From the NCBI RefSeq assembly GCF_000002425.4, contig NC_037253.1, positions 6,234,178-6,298,177 of the forward strand: 64,000 bases of DNA, written 5' to 3'. Shown piece after piece: positions 45,352 to 58,985 of the stretch (within the stretch, counting starts at the first letter, position 1; each line of letters begins with the position of its first letter). The notes below the pieces were generated by a model. That model had not been told where the DNA came from. It did not search any database and worked only from the letters and a program-made list of their open reading frames with translations. The translations under genes and the position numbers were made by a program. Source of the DNA: Physcomitrium patens (lineage: Eukaryota > Streptophyta > Bryopsida > Funariales > Funariaceae).

Positions 45352-47055
45352 CTATCCTTTTGGCCCACCTAATTGATTAACTACCACATTATCCATTGTT
45401 GGTTCTACCAATTCTGGTTCCAAATGCAAACTTCCATCCTCTTTTAATCCTTCTATCAGCTCTTTCTTCAACTGGACTGAAAGGTCTTCATTGTACTCTC
45501 CTAATTCATGAACTTGAGCCTCTAATTTTAAAATCTAGACATCTCTTAATTTCAACTGGTGCTGAAGTTGACTCATACATTTTGAAACTTCAAAAACTAG
45601 TATCATCAATACTTGTGATTGACCAATATTGACTAAATTATCTACCAATTTTGTCACTTCAATGTTCAAGGCCTCAATTTTAGCCTTCAACCACTCCATT
45701 TCATATCTGTATTGGTCACTTAATATTATTTTTTTTTGAGCTAATAACTCTAACTTTTTCCATTCTGCTTGCAATTGGCACAAAAATTTTGTCTGTTCCA
45801 AATCTCATGTCCAATGATTCTAGAGTAATTCTTTCCGTTGACATTCTATGATCTGTAAGATGTATTCTTTTTCTTTTGTCCAAGCTTCTTGTTTCTATAA
45901 AAACTGCTACTCCAATATCAACTTGGATTCTACATTCTTCAAAATGATTTGTTCTTTTTGCATAATTCTTTGATTCTGCTCCAATATTACTTTTTTGTTT
46001 GCCTCCAATTCATGTTTGACACTGCCCTCTATATCCAACATTCATATCATGTAATGTATTTGCAAAATGTACTTCAATAAAATATTCTTAAGATGTGGGC
46101 CTTTCGGTAGTTGATCCTATAGAAATGCCAACTGATTGATATCTAATAAAATTGAGACTTCATTTTCTTCCTCCATTGCCAAACAAATCAAAGCCGATTT
46201 TGGTGCAACTTCTAGACTTGTCTCTTATGCCAATGTATGACTAGATTTTCCAATTTTGTATACTACATCCCCTAAATTTATAGTTAGTACTAATAAATTC
46301 CGTTCACCTTGTTGAGATACTCATAAAAGTACATTTCTCTTTGCTATTGGTATTACTTGATTCAATGTTAAAGTAATCACAACATATATATAGTTAAAAT
46401 AGAGCAATGCTATAAACTTTCTTATTTTGCACTTAGCTCCCAATTCCACATGAATATGGGTTACTACATAAGTTGCCCAATTGAATACCATCTCGTCAAG
46501 CATCTCTATCATTACAAACAATAACTATCTTGATATATACGTGTTATGTCAATATAGGCCTAAATACCTTAACACAAAGCACAACCATTCTATGACCTCT
46601 ATTATAATTGCCTTAGCCATCTGTCAACCTTGATTCTTCTCAAATGATGACATTCCACCTTTGAAAAACCATCCTAGTTTAAAATTGCTTGAATCAAGCA
46701 CCCCCATGGTAAGCTCTCCAATTAGAAGATACAACACCTTTTTTAGGATCTTCTCATCAATATTAATAATGTGCCCTTGTATTACACTTGATCCATCCTT
46801 TGGGTCATACTTCGCAATGTATTCTTCCACTAATGCCATATTAATTGATGGCAAGTTATCTGACCTTCGCAAGAACTAAAACATTTGTACATTTTAAAAA
46901 TCTAGTTTTTTTCTTAGCATCTAGCAGATCTCGAATTTCATAGGCTCTATATTGGTAATGATTACTATAGATGGTAGTCCCAAATTACATTTAGCTTTCA
47001 TATTTCAGTTACTTTCCTCTCTATCCATAACTCTCTTTATACTTTCAATCGCCAT
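45352..47055 (-). pseudogene. F2: ORF-X
   Basis: Uninterrupted by insertions, so it shows the true size of the ORF: 1,704 bp, about 567 residues, start MAIESIKRVMDRE at 47,055 and stop TAG at 45,352-45,354. Conserved blocks with F: 'LPSIN', 'LVEEYI..YDPKDGSS', 'LDSSNF', 'WFFKGGMSSFE', 'MVFNWATYV', 'INQLAF', and the coiled-coil 'KIEALNIEVTKLVDNL', 'CMSQLQHQLKLRDV'. About ten stops, nearly all explained by C-to-T or G-to-A. Function unknown. Confidence 0.78.
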
Positions 47056-47129
47056 GATGTACAATCTTTCAAGTTCTAATTGTTAAAGCTACTCTCCAGT
47101 ACTTCCAAAACACAAGAAATTGCAATACA

Positions 47130-48616
47130 AAAAAATAACAATAGATACGTGTACTGAATTGATAGCCCATAAAATCTTCTAATTGGACTGATTCATTGAA
47201 AAATTCTTCAACCATGCGATATGGACCATACTATCGTACTTAAAATTTTTTTAGAAATGACTATTATAAAAGTAAGATTAAAACGACTATCATAAAGTAT
47301 TATTAAAACGACTATCATAAAGTAAGATTTAATCTTTGGACATAAAACTTTTAGGTCACTATTTACTATTGTAGTAACTCTTTCATTGTTTCTAGGTAGC
47401 TTCTATCATTGAAAGAGTAGCAGTCCAAACTTCATCTAATTCTTTCAATTTTACCAACCGATATTACACGGTGTCGTATTATAATTGCTTATAATATGTA
47501 AAAATTAATTATAATATATAATATGTTCATAAGTCTTGGTGTATGTTAGAATGGTTAATAGATTAATTTAAAGAGAGTGGATTTAAGAAACTTTATTTTG
47601 AGTTTTATATTTTTTAATTATAGTATTTTAAAAAAATTATAAGACCTAAATGTTTAGTATAAAGCCTTGATAGGAGATTAGAGCCTAAAGAAGAAATTCT
47701 TAACTAATAGGAGGCTTATTAGGAGGGATGAAAGCAAGGCATGGTTGGATGAAGTCAAGGAATGAGAATCTTCATTCCTATTGGTCAAACGCCATGTCCA
47801 ATGGGCTTTAAGGAGGCTTCCCGAGGCCTTATTAGGAATTAGGATTTCACTTTTGAAGGTATTTAAGCTTCGGAGGCTAGGATCATCACTCTTAGGTTTT
47901 TGAATATGGATTGGATGCAAATTTTGTATAATTTGGAGTTTTTATGAAGGATTTATTGGTGCTCAAAGTTAAGGTGTCAATTTCATACCTATTGTCACTC
48001 ATTGGGGCATAACATACGTTTACAAAGAGCAACAAAGGATCAACAACTAAATTTGGAGAGAGCACTTTTTCAACTATACTTTTTATATACTTTTTGATGA
48101 ATTTGGAATTTGGATGAAGAAGTCATGGAGGATTGAAGTCAATGCATCTAAATCAAAGGCAGTAAGTAAGTGATTTTACTCATAGTAATGGTTGGAGTTA
48201 TATCTTGAGCTTTTGGACGAATTTTTGACTCAAACCTTTAAGATTAGATAGATTATTGTGTTAAGAAGCTATATATATAAATTTTGTGGCATTTGAATAC
48301 TTAGTTTGTGATATATGAAAAAAATTGCATGTAGATGTATAAAAACTAAGATTTAAAGCTACTGTTAGAATTTTTGAGATATCTTAAGATCCGCAATTAA
48401 TTTGCAATTAAATTTTTTTGTGAAAGTTGATAAACATACATCAGTACGTCATGTAAATATTGAGTAAGTTTGGACAGTCGAATTGGGAGATATAAGGTAT
48501 TGAAGTTTGCAAAATCATTTCACACAAGGATATACAAGGTTTTAGAAGATTTTATCATATTTTGGATGTTGTTGGTTACTTGAGGCTTATGTATTTGGTG
48601 TAATAGTACCTAAAAG

Positions 48617-48653
<37 letters not shown>

Positions 48654-49493
48654 AACTTGTTCTTTCTTATCTCAAGACTTAGTTGAGCAATTAGTGGCAA
48701 CCAAAAGCTGAGTGCTTTCTTGAAGCAAATTCTCTCTACTCCAACAATGGACTCTTTATCACTCAGTCATTCATCCATTGCAATCCGTAAACTCTGGACT
48801 TCCAATTTGATAGGTAGATTGTTTCTTACTTATAAATCATTTTAAATGGAATGGAATTGATTGTCACTTCATACATTGTATAATATGCCTATAAGGCTGT
48901 AAATAATTTGGTATCCCAATCTGTGCCCACCTCCAAAATGGTCTTAGTTAATATCTTGCATAAAATATTGTTGGTCTTTTCTGTTTGTCCATTAGCTCTA
49001 GGATGATATGAAGTTATTTTCTTATATTCGATCTTATACATGTCTGTCAAAGCTGTTATTATAGAATTAATGAAATGGGTTCTTTGATCACTAACTAATT
49101 CTTTAGGATATCCACAACGAGTGATAATATTCTCATATAGAAAAGTAGCAACAATGTTCGTATTATCATATCGTGTTGCAATAGCCTTTGTCCATTTTGT
49201 TACATAGTCTATGGCGACTAAAATATACCACTTCTATTTATATCTTGATACTAGTGCAATTGGTCCAACAAAATTAATTCTTCATTTTTTAAATGGTGCT
49301 TGGACCAAAATTGGTACTAATGGCTTGATAGAAGTACCAGTTAGTTGATCAATTCTTTGATACAGATCACATCGGCAAAAATATTGGTGTACATCTGAAA
49401 ACATTGTTGGCCACCAATATCTGGCCATTAAAGCTTTCTAAGCAATACTATCATTGGCAAAATGTCTACCACAACTATCTAAGTAGCAATCGT
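47130..49493 (-). pseudogene. F2: integrase, split by solo LTR K
   Basis: 47,130-47,471 holds the GPY-like end; 48,747-49,493 holds the core and zinc-finger region, collinear with F ('TVTNSIPF' homologue near 48,850; 'TKW' near 49,190; zinc finger near 49,400-49,490). It runs uninterrupted through the places where F carries E and D, giving an external empty-site check for both. Many stops. Confidence 0.82.
47472..48746 (-). repeat. Solo LTR K (family C, I/K subtype)
   Basis: 1,275 bp, TGTCGTATTATAATTGC to CTACTCCAACA, like I. Flanks ACGG (47,468-47,471) and ATGG (48,747-48,750), a 4 bp duplication with one C-to-T. A (TA)n run is at 48,618-48,650. Confidence 0.87.
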
Positions 49494-50822
49494 TGTTGTA
49501 CTGTGGTTTGATTCCTATATGAAAATAATATAACTATGTACTTAATATATAATTTACTAAGCAACATGGTGAGAGCCATGTTAGTAGATTTTAATTAGTT
49601 ATAGTATATAATTTGATTATCACCTTAAAAAGAGATTTTTAAAAAATATTACTATAGAATTTTTATAATTTTAATTTCTTTTGATAGTGGCTTTTAAGAT
49701 TGGTTTTTATTGATAGTAACTTCTAAATATTTAGAGTCACCTTTGTTAGATATTGGTGACCTTTAAAAACTTATTTTGGTTCTCTTATTTGGTGTTTAGA
49801 ACATAAATTATGTAAATCTTATAAGAAAAAGGATTGAAGAAGAATTTTAGTAGCAAAGGGAGTAATTAGGGCACCAATATAGATGAATGGAGATGGATGA
49901 TAAAAATCTCCATTCCTAATGGTCAAAAATCATGACCAATAGGCTTTGAGGAGGCTACCTGAGGCCATATTAGAGATTAGGGTTAGTTTTTTAGAGCAAT
50001 TTGAGCTTTGAAGACTAAATTCAAGAATTTTAGGTTTTTGGCTATGGTTTTGGTACAAATCTTATATGATTTATAGTTTATATGAAGGAGATATAGGTGC
50101 TCAAAGTTAAGGTGTTGATTTGAGAGCTACTGCCACTATTTTTGACATAACGAACATGTACAAAGGGCAATTGAGGATTGGCGACTGCGATTGAAGAGAG
50201 CACTTTTGTGACTACACTTTTTGCATATTGGTTGCTGGATTCTAAGTTAAAGTAAAGGAGATATTGGATTTTGAAGTCAGTACATACAATCTAAGGGTAG
50301 TAAGTGACCCGATTTACTAGTGGTTGTGTCTTGACCTACATCTTGAGCAATTTGATAAGATTTTGGCTCAAAATTTCAGAAAATGTGTATATTCATGTTA
50401 GTAAATTTTTTACATAAGTTTGATAAAATTTAAATATTGGATTCTTGAGATATTGAGAAAATAGTGCTCAAGTACTTGTGAATTAGGCTTTAGAGCATAT
50501 ACTAGGATTTCTTAGATGCTAGAAGATTGGAAGTGAATTTACATTTGATTTTACTTGTAGTAAAACTTAAGGATGAGTTCTATCTACTCTATAAATTTGA
50601 GACAAATTAAATAGTTAGATCAAGAGTTATGAATTTCTAAAATTTAGAAAGATAAAATCCTTTGCAAGAAAAATATGTTTTGAAGGGATTTTTTTATATT
50701 TTGAGTTTTATGCAAATTAAAGGAGTTTTGGAAGCTAAGATAAGTTACATATAAAACTTTAAGCTAAACTATTTAGCTAGATATTTAGTATATTTTCAGA
50801 TAGTAAATCATGCGATACGACA
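49494..50822 (+). repeat. M 5' LTR
   Basis: 1,329 bp, TGTTGTACTGTGGTTTG to ATGCGATACGACA, the same subtype as R and T. Confidence 0.87.
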
Positions 50823-50825
50823 GAC

Positions 50826-50845
50826 TTAGTGAACTCGATGTAAAA
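50826..50845 (+). other. M primer binding site, tRNA-Trp type
   Basis: TTAGTGAACTCGATGTAAAA corresponds to AAGTGGTGAACCCGACGTGAAA of C with transitions and a short deletion. Confidence 0.6.
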
Positions 50846-50847
50846 AT

Positions 50848-52840
50848 TTATGGGATAGAGAGTTTTTGAAGAAATATTTGTGGCTTTTTATTATGGAAGG
50901 GAGGGAAGGAAGCAGTAGTAGGAATTACCTTGGGTATCTGCATTGCAACTTGATCATTGCTACAACTCAAATGTTTCAAGCATTTGCACTTTTTATGCAA
51001 CAACATTAAGTAGTAGAGGACAAGGAAGCAATGGCTATTAAAGCCTTGCAATATGTTGTTGGTTTATTGGATCAATTTGATGGAAGAAATATTTTTAAGT
51101 ATCTTAAGTATTATTCTCGAAAGATAGAGCTCAATAAAGTATCAAAGAAAGATATGATCCTAATATTTGAGCTTGCAGTTGTACTAGAGCTTTGTGAGCA
51201 TATAAGGGAGATTATTCAAATTCATGGAGAAAAATGAGAGGATTTTATCTTTCAGCTAAAAGAAGAGTATTCTTTGGAAGATACTGAAAGGGTGACTAGA
51301 AAATCGTTTATGGAATGGGTCAATAAATCTAAGAAGGAGTTGCTTGCAATAGAATTATTTTAAAAATTTGAAAGATAGTTTCTTCAATTGTCTTGAGTGG
51401 AAAAGCTTACACTTGAAAATGATAAGGTAGAGTTATTTCTTCGATCAGCTAGCAATAATTTATAAAAGGAGTTGAAATTATTATTGGAGGATAATACAAA
51501 AGACAATGGACTTACTACTGATTGGAAGAAAGTCTCTGAAGCTGTGGACATATTTGCTCAAAGAGAGTACTGGAGGGATAAGGTGGTAGTAAGACAAGAG
51601 ACTAGACCTCCATCAACTACAATATCTCGTAGGCAAATACCAGAACCTTCTATACTAGTAAGTACTATTTCAATTCCTATATCTACAATTGTACCACTGA
51701 AAGATGCAATTGATGAGTTGGTGAAAGGATTGAAAGACTTACAAATCAAACTGACAAAGCTATAAGAGAAAGAAAGATTATGTGAGATCAAACTTATATC
51801 AAAACAAGGATATATACAAAGATGTATTTGATGTGTTAGTATTGAGCATCCTCACAAGGAATGTGGAGATTTTGCTGATATTCTACAACAAAGAATAATT
51901 TTATAGAAAGATAGAAAAATTGCATTACAAGATACAGGTGAGTTTTTCAAAACCAATTTTGGAAAAAGAGGGATGAAGAAGGTTTTGGAAGAGCATTTAT
52001 CTTAATAGGCTATGGCATCAAGACAAGCTATTACTTATGGCATTGAGGTTGTAAGGGAGAAGGAGGATGTTTTTAAAAAGTATGTAAACACAAGGAATTT
52101 ATGAAATCATGCTATTACCAGCAAGAATAACAAAAAAAATAACAAGGTAGGAATTATTTAATATAACCACAATAATTAGAAATGCCACAGAATGAGATGA
52201 CCATATAGATACTATATCTGTATATGCTTATTTGGTAAAATCTCAACATGAAGCTCTAATAGAGGTAAAAAGGAAAAGAAATGAAATAAAAGAAAATTTT
52301 AAAGAGCCAATGGACAAGAAGAGATCTCAAAAGCATGTAGAAAGAACACAAAATAAAAAAGTACCTACATCACAAGCTAATAGACCATCTAGGGCTCGGC
52401 CATTGACATTACACCTTCAAAATGTACCATTGCCAAAAGAAAAATGGGAAGAAAGGATGGAAGTTGATAAAGACAAAAGAAAGAATAAGCATGTTATTTA
52501 TAAGCTATAATCAGATATTGAGACAGCCACAGATTTGAAAGGAGTGTTAGAAGAAAGAGTATTGAATGCCAAAATTGAATTTACTTTACAAGAGATTTTG
52601 GGCATTGCAAAGAGAGAATTTCATGATGTCATCATTGACACCATTAAGCGAAAGAGGCAATTGACAAGAGAATCTGTTGTATCTAATGCTTTGGATAAAA
52701 TCTTGAGTGAAGAAGAAGAACATGAATTGGTAGAATGTTGTACCAATAAAAAGGTACAATTTGATTTGGATGAATATAAGGATGATGACAAAGGCCCTGG
52801 ATACTATACTAGGAGATATTAGGCCAGAGCCACCATAGAG
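50848..52840 (+). pseudogene. M: gag and start of protease region
   Basis: Collinear with C and O: 'MFQAFALFMQQH', 'LDQFDGRNIFKYLKYYSRKIELNKV', 'EDTERVTRKSFMEWVNKSKKEL', 'LLEDNTKDNGLTTDWKKVSEAVDIFAQRE', 'LVKGLKDLQIKLTKL' and a knuckle remnant 'CI.CVSIEHPHKEC' near 51,820-51,870. 52,535-52,822 carries 'LKGVLEERVLNAKIEFTLQEILGIAKREFHDVIIDTIKRKRQL', a strongly conserved block of the family. Stops throughout. Confidence 0.82.
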
Positions 52841-54135
52841 ACTTTAATAAAAATGGAAGATTTGGTAGAACCAGTAATTGCTCTCATTGAGAATAGATCT
52901 GAAATTAATATTATGTCAAAAGAAGTCTATAAACATAGAAGATGGCCCATTGATATTAACCATGGTTGGATGATTTAGGCAGCAAATAATACACGATGAG
53001 ATCTTTATGGTGCTTATTCAGATGTGAAGGTAAAAATTGGAGATGTGACTATAGAACAATTTTTTTTTATTCAAGACACTACTTCATACCCAATTATTCT
53101 TGATCAATCATATATTATAGCTGTGAGGATGGAGACCAAGATTTTGGATGACAGATCAGCATATACCCATATTAGAAGTCAAGATGGAAAAAGAGCAGTG
53201 CAATTTCTAACATTACCTACAAACCATGAGCGCAATTGAGATTATTTACAAAGTGATTTATTACCAAAGGTCAGTGAAGAATTTATAGATTTTTATAGGA
53301 TACCACTATAAAGCGGAAATGTAGTGGTACATCAAAGAAGATACTCTCACATGAAAAAGAAAGTACTTTTTGTACAAGTGTTGTAAAATTATCTAAGAAT
53401 GGATTTTTGATCTATACACAACTTAATGATCTACTAAAATGGGAGAAAAATGATGTGCAAAGAATAAAAAAAAAATTTAAAAGAATAGGAATGCTTGATG
53501 GAGATGATAAGATAGTAGGTGTATATATGGAGACTAGTTTAGAAGATTTTATAGAAGAACTTTTAGAAGTTAAATAAGAAAATGAAGATCAAGTGATGCA
53601 AGTAGATTCAAGAGAGCTCTACTCAGCTATATAAGTATTTCAAGATTGTGAAGTCAAAGTTGAAACTATGTACAAAACCATGGAAAAGAAAATAAAACAT
53701 GTAGCTATACCATTGCCTAGTGATTCTAATCATCAAGTTCAATAAGCTTTGAAGGAGAAGGACTTACGAGATCCTAAACAAATTGGCCATAAGTTTACCA
53801 AGATCACACTCGATGAGTTGAAAGTAGGATCTACAAATTTTATATTACCTGTTGAAGAAATAGAATTTAGAAATATATTAAGTACGCATGGAAAAGATTT
53901 TACTTTTGAACCTTTAGAAATTAGATGTATTGATCCAAGTGCTGTGGCACCAATGATTATATTTATTGTTTCAAATGTTCCTTGAGGTTTAAGACCAATT
54001 TTGGTGCCTAAAGTGCATCTATCTAAACTTATAGAGCTTTTGAAAGAAAAGATGCAAATGAAGATCCTAGAACCATCATTTGTACCATATTCTAGTTGTT
54101 AGTTTATAATACCAAAGAAAAATAGAATACTATAG
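52841..54135 (+). pseudogene. M: protease, linker and RT start
   Basis: The protease region reads 'EPVIALIENRSEINIMSKEVY', with the active-site triplet changed from DHG/DYG to ENR. 'GDVTIEQFFFIQDTTSYPIIL' follows. 53,749-53,985 is the linker and RT start ('LKVGSTNFILPVEEIEF', 'IDPSAVAPMIIFIVSNVP'). It breaks at 54,135 where O begins, after 'IPKKNRIL'. Confidence 0.82.
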
Positions 54136-55186
54136 TGTTGTGATGTAATATAATTATATAGTGAAATTATAATCAAAATTAAATTACTAATTAATATCTA
54201 ATTATCTTAGTTAAATTATAATTTGACATATCTAAATATGACTTTTATAAAGTTAGATTGATACTCGAGTATCGATCAATTATGAGTCAGGGTCAAAATC
54301 AAACCTCTAGTCACTAAAACGACCACCGAGGGCAAGTTAGGATTTTAGAAGGATTTTTGAGGACTTAACAATTGTTGTTCAAAACCAAGGTTTGTATTGG
54401 TGATTCAAGTTTTATATAAAATAATTAGGGCTAGCAATTTTAGCTAGTTCGTGTAATTAGTATAATATCAACCATTGAAAATTTGATATTGTTTAGATTA
54501 TTTGGTGTGCTATGTGTATACAAAATTTTGTAATAATCTAATGGCATGGTTTAGAGATATCTAGTTTTCAGTACAAGAGGATTTCAAAAATTGGCAGTTT
54601 GAGCTTGAATAGGATTTTTGTGATATCTAGAGATCTATTAGCTAGATCAAGGTGAAATTTGGCATGGTGTTGAAAGACTTGAAGATCAAGCTATACACCA
54701 ATTTTGAGTTGAAGTTAATGGTTGGAAAGGGAGAAAGTACTACTCGAATTTTTGCTTCACTTTTCAAGTTGGCGGCCGAGTGACATCAATGCAATTTTTG
54801 GAGGTTTTCTCACAATCTATAAGTTAGATTGGGCTAAACATTCTTGAGCATATAGAAGACTTACATTGATAATTGCATGCAAAATTTTACATCAAGTGGA
54901 TGCTCGGATTGGATGCTACAGCTTGTTAAAGTTCACTGATTAAGATTGGAGCTTACAAGAAAAATCTAAATTACTTAACTATGAAAGTAACAAGATAATT
55001 GGGATTTATGTGTGGTTAAAGCTACTAAAAAGAATGTTTTTAGCACTTTTGAATTGAAATTCAGATTATATTCTTCTTGTATGGATAAAACCTATTAGGA
55101 TTTCTAAGCTACTTGTGAAACACAATCTCATCTTCTACAGCTATGTGCCCGATGCATTCTTGAGCAAGAAAACACGTAATACGATA
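54136..55186 (+). repeat. O 5' LTR (with internal deletions)
   Basis: TGTTGTGATGTAATATAATT to AATACGATA (terminal CA is TA). Compared with the 3' LTR it lacks roughly 200 bp after 'GGCTTTTATAAA' (near 54,255) and a second block of about 75 bp near 54,345. Confidence 0.88.
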
Positions 55187-55189
55187 TAA

Positions 55190-55208
55190 GTGGTGAATTT
55201 GACATGAA
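55190..55208 (+). other. O primer binding site, tRNA-Trp type
   Basis: TGGTGAATTTGACATGAAA, four nucleotides after the LTR, equal to the C site TGGTGAACCCGACGTGAAA with four transitions. Confidence 0.7.
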
Positions 55209-55256
55209 AGTTTGCGATGGAAGGTATTGGATTATATTTGTGGTTATTTAGAATTG

Positions 55257-57100
55257 ATGGTGCAAAAAGGCAAGAGAGTAGAATTTGGACTTTTAGATGG
55301 AGCTTTAGGTGGAGCTACAAGTAGATCTTCAAGTGGAATTTCTACTAGTCAATAAGATATACACTTTGATCCAAACACTGTAAAAATGTTTCAAGCATTT
55401 ACATTATTTATGCAACAACAACAAGGCAATGATCACAAAGAGACTTTGGCAATCAAAGCATTGCAAGCAGTAGATAACAAGGTTGACCAATTTGATGGAA
55501 GGGATATTTTCAAATATTTAAGATGTTATGTGCAGAAAATGGAATTGAATTAGGTTTTTGAAAAGGAGATGATTCAATTATTTGAGCTTGATACAGTATC
55601 AGAGATAAAGAAGCATATATGGTCTATTATGGGATAATTTGAAAGTTTATGGGAGGAATTTTTACATGCGTTGAAAGATGGATATTTTTTGGAAGATATT
55701 GATCGAGTTACTAAAAAATCATTTTAGGAATGGATTGAACAACCTAACAAAAATTTGCAAGCTACAAAATTATTAAGAAAATTTGAAAGGTAATTTTTTC
55801 GATTATCAAAAATGGAAAAATTAACATTGGGACCAAACAAGGTTGAATTGTTTCTTCAAGTTGCTGATAGAGAATTACAAGAGAAGTTAGAGATTCTTCT
55901 TGAAGACAAGGAAGAAGAGGAAGGATTGACAATAAAATAGAGGGTTGTTGAAGATGCTATTGAATTACTTACCAAAAAAGAAAAGAGAAAGGATAGGTTT
56001 GGTGCTCAAAGAGTGGTACAAGTACCAAAGATCCCAATGTCCACTACATGATTGACTGTGCATGTTGTCCAACCTCCATTAATTACATCAAAGAAAGAAG
56101 ATATGAAACTTGAAAAAATTGTACAAGGGATGCAAGATCTTCAAATTAAACTTACAAGGCTTGAAGAAAAGACTTCTACAATAAGTTCAAAGGCTACTTT
56201 TAAACGAAGATATGTACAAAGATGTATTTGGTGTGATGATGATTCTCATTCTTGAAAAGATTGTAATAAATTTGATGAGATGATACAACAAGATATTGTT
56301 TATTAGAAAGATGGAAAGGTTGCATTGAAAGATATTAGTGATCTTTTCCAAACCAACTTTGGTAAAGGAAGTATAAAAGCATTGGTTAAAGATTATTTGG
56401 CAACACATGGAATTGCCACAATAGAAGTTGCAAGTTAAGGATCTAAGATGGATAATGATGGCAAATAGAATTTTGTTAGAAATTTTCAACCAAGTGGACT
56501 TAGGTCTTCTGCCATTTCTACAATGCAAAAAGAAAAGATGCCACGGGAAGCTTTATTAAGAATTATTGTAATAATTCATGGTGCCATAGATTAGGAGGAT
56601 CTTGTAGGAGCTTTGTCAGTACATGCATATATTGCTAAAAGTCAACATGAAGCTTTAATAGAAGAAAAGAAGAGAGAAAATTTTGATGATTCAAGAGAAG
56701 GAAATTCTTTTAAGAGGCAAACTTGAGGAGATAAGGCTCATGCAGCGGCTTCACAAGAATTGCCTACAAAAGATACTTCAATAATATCAAAGAAAAAAAA
56801 AAAAAAATGAAAGATAAAAGTAAATTGATAACATATAAACTACTCTTTGATATTGAAGTAGCAACAAATTTAAAGGGAGTGCTTGAAGAATGTGTGTTCA
56901 ATGCAAAGGTTGAGTTTACGTTGAAAGAAATTTTAAGAATTGTCAAGAAAGAATTCCATGATGTTATTATTGATAGTATTAAATGAAAGAGGCAATTAAT
57001 GGACGAAGCTGGATTAAATCATGCTATTGATGCACACATATGTGAAGGTGAAGAAGATGTATTTGATAATTGTTACAAACAATCAGCAAGTGAGGGGAGG
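55257..57100 (+). pseudogene. O: gag
   Basis: Readable from ATG 55,257: 'FQAFTLFMQQQQGND', 'VDQFDGRDIFKYLRCYVQKMELN', 'YFLEDIDRVTKKSF.EWIEQPNKNL', 'KVELFLQVADRELQEKLEILLEDK', 'GMQDLQIKLTRLEE'. The knuckle at about 56,219-56,262 'CIWCDDDSHS.KDC' keeps C, C, H and C around a stop. The block 'AYIAKSQHEALIEEKKRENFDD' follows, then a frame change near the A run at 56,785-56,807. About 20 stops, mostly TAG from CAG or TGG. Confidence 0.85.
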
Positions 57101-58260
57101 AGTCATAATCAAAGAGTACACTTTGATGATCAAGGTAATAAAGATAGAAAAATTTTAAGTCATTATACTCGGAAGCATTGGGCTAAAGTAACTATAGAGA
57201 TATTAGTGAAGATTGGAGATATGGACGAGCTAGTTGTTGCTTTGATTGACTATGGTTTAGAGATAAACCTTATATCTAAAGATCTTTATATGAAACAAAA
57301 GTGGCCAATTGATATAGAGCATGGATAGGCAATACGGACAACCAATAATACACGATGGGAGTTATATGGTGCTTGTTCAAATGTGAAAATTTGGATTGGT
57401 GATGTTACAATGGAGCAAATTTTTTTTATTCAAGATGCAACATCTTATTCTCTTATTTTTGGACAACCATATATTATTACAACTCGGATGGAAAGAAAGG
57501 TACTTGTTGATGGTTCACCTTATGTACGAATTTATAGTGAGGACGGGAGGAAGGTAATATAATTTTTGACTGTGCCTCCAAATCATGAGCGGAATCGAGA
57601 CAAATTGAGAAAAAATCCATTGCCAAGGATTTTTGAAGAATTTAAGGATTTTTTGGAAGTACCACTGTAAAGCGAGATTATAGAAGTACAGAAGGAGAAG
57701 TACTCTCGCAAGATATAGGTGCTTTTAATGGAAGATTTATTGATATTTTTAAAAATAGAAGCATTATGTATAAGAAGATTGATGATTTAAAAAGAAAAAA
57801 AAGGAAGGAATTAAGTACTATTGAAAAAGAATTTTATAGATTAGGAATATTAAAAGATAATAAAAAGATTACTAGTATTTATAAAAAAAATGGATTGAAA
57901 GATCCTTTGGAATTGATTGCATCTATTGGATTAGGTAATGACAATAAAATTATATCAATTCATTTAAGAAAAGTTTATGATATGATTGAATCTTTTCAAG
58001 CACCGAAGGTTATAGTTGAAACAAAATATAAGATAGTTAATAAGAAAGTTAAACCAGTTGCTGAACCTTTGCTTTAAGATTCTAAAGAACAAACAAAAGA
58101 AGTATGAAGAGAAAGGAGCTTGAGGGATCCAAGGAATATTGGTCACAAGTTTACTAAAGAGACTTTTTAAGAATTAGAAATTGGTTCTGATGGTTCATTA
58201 TTGCCACAAGAAATTACCTGCTTCAAAGAGATGTTGACAAAATAAGATAGATCATTTACC
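57101..58260 (+). pseudogene. O: protease and protease-RT linker
   Basis: 'DELVVALIDYGLEINLISKDLY' at about 57,220-57,300 shows the active-site triplet DYG, against DHG in C. 57,766-58,077 is the linker ('LKDPLELIASIGLG', 'ESFQAPKVIVETKYKIVNKKVKPVA'). Few stops but at least one frameshift. Confidence 0.8.
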
Positions 58261-58985
58261 TTTGAAGCTTATGAAATTGGATATGTGGATCCAAATATTA
58301 TAATGCCTATGGTTATTTTCACTGTACCACATGTACCTTGGAATCTAAGGCCAATTCTAGTACTAAGGGCACATTTACCAAGCTTGGTGAAATTATTAAA
58401 AGAAAAGATGAAGATTTTGGAACCTTCTTTTGTATCATATTCTAGTCGATGGTTAATAGTGCCTAAGAAAAATGGATCATTATGTTTCATTCAAGATATG
58501 CAATAATAAATATAATAATTATCAAGAATACAGGAATTGGACCTATAATAGATGAATTTACTGAGGCATCTGTAGGAAGGGCAATCTATTCAATGGGTGA
58601 TTTGTATTGAGGCTATGACCAATTTTAACTTGTAGAAGAAAGTAGAGATATGACAATGATGAGAACACTACTTAGATTACTTAGAATATGTACTCTTCTT
58701 CAAGGCACAACCAACTCAGTTATGCATATGATGAATGGAATGAATAAGATATTGAGAGATTTTATTCCTGAAAAGACTATGCCTTTTCTAGATGATGTTC
58801 CTATAAAAAGTTACAAAGAAGAAGACAAAGATGAAACTCTAGATAAGAGGGGGTGTCACAAGTATGTTGCTGATTATATACAAGATTATAAAAAAATATT
58901 GACTCAGCTTGGAAAAGTTCATCTTATATTATCGGATATAAAATCTATATTTGGAATATAAGAGATTGTAGTTATTGGATATTTG
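58261..58985 (+). pseudogene. O: reverse transcriptase
   Basis: 'MVIFTVPHVPWNLRPI', 'VPKKNGSLCFIQDMQ', a break at 58,504-58,520, 'GRAIYSMGDLY.GYDQF', then the active site 'MPFLDDVPIKSYK' at about 58,780-58,815 with both D's kept. Ends 'KVHLILSDIKSIFGI'. Confidence 0.87.

Larger units (their letters stand above)
45110..49493 (-). mobile_element. Element F2: older family F copy (3' part)
   Basis: Minus strand: short remnant of 3' LTR (about 45,110-45,261), polypurine tract (45,262-45,277), ORF-X (45,352-47,055), integrase (about 47,130-49,493) split by solo LTR K. Cut on the right by M, which was inserted in its integrase zinc-finger region; its remaining 5' part lies beyond the window. Confidence 0.85.

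Noticed and set aside
48618-48650. (TA)n run as a regulatory or hairpin element
   Set aside because: A simple microsatellite in LTR K, not conserved in I at that place.
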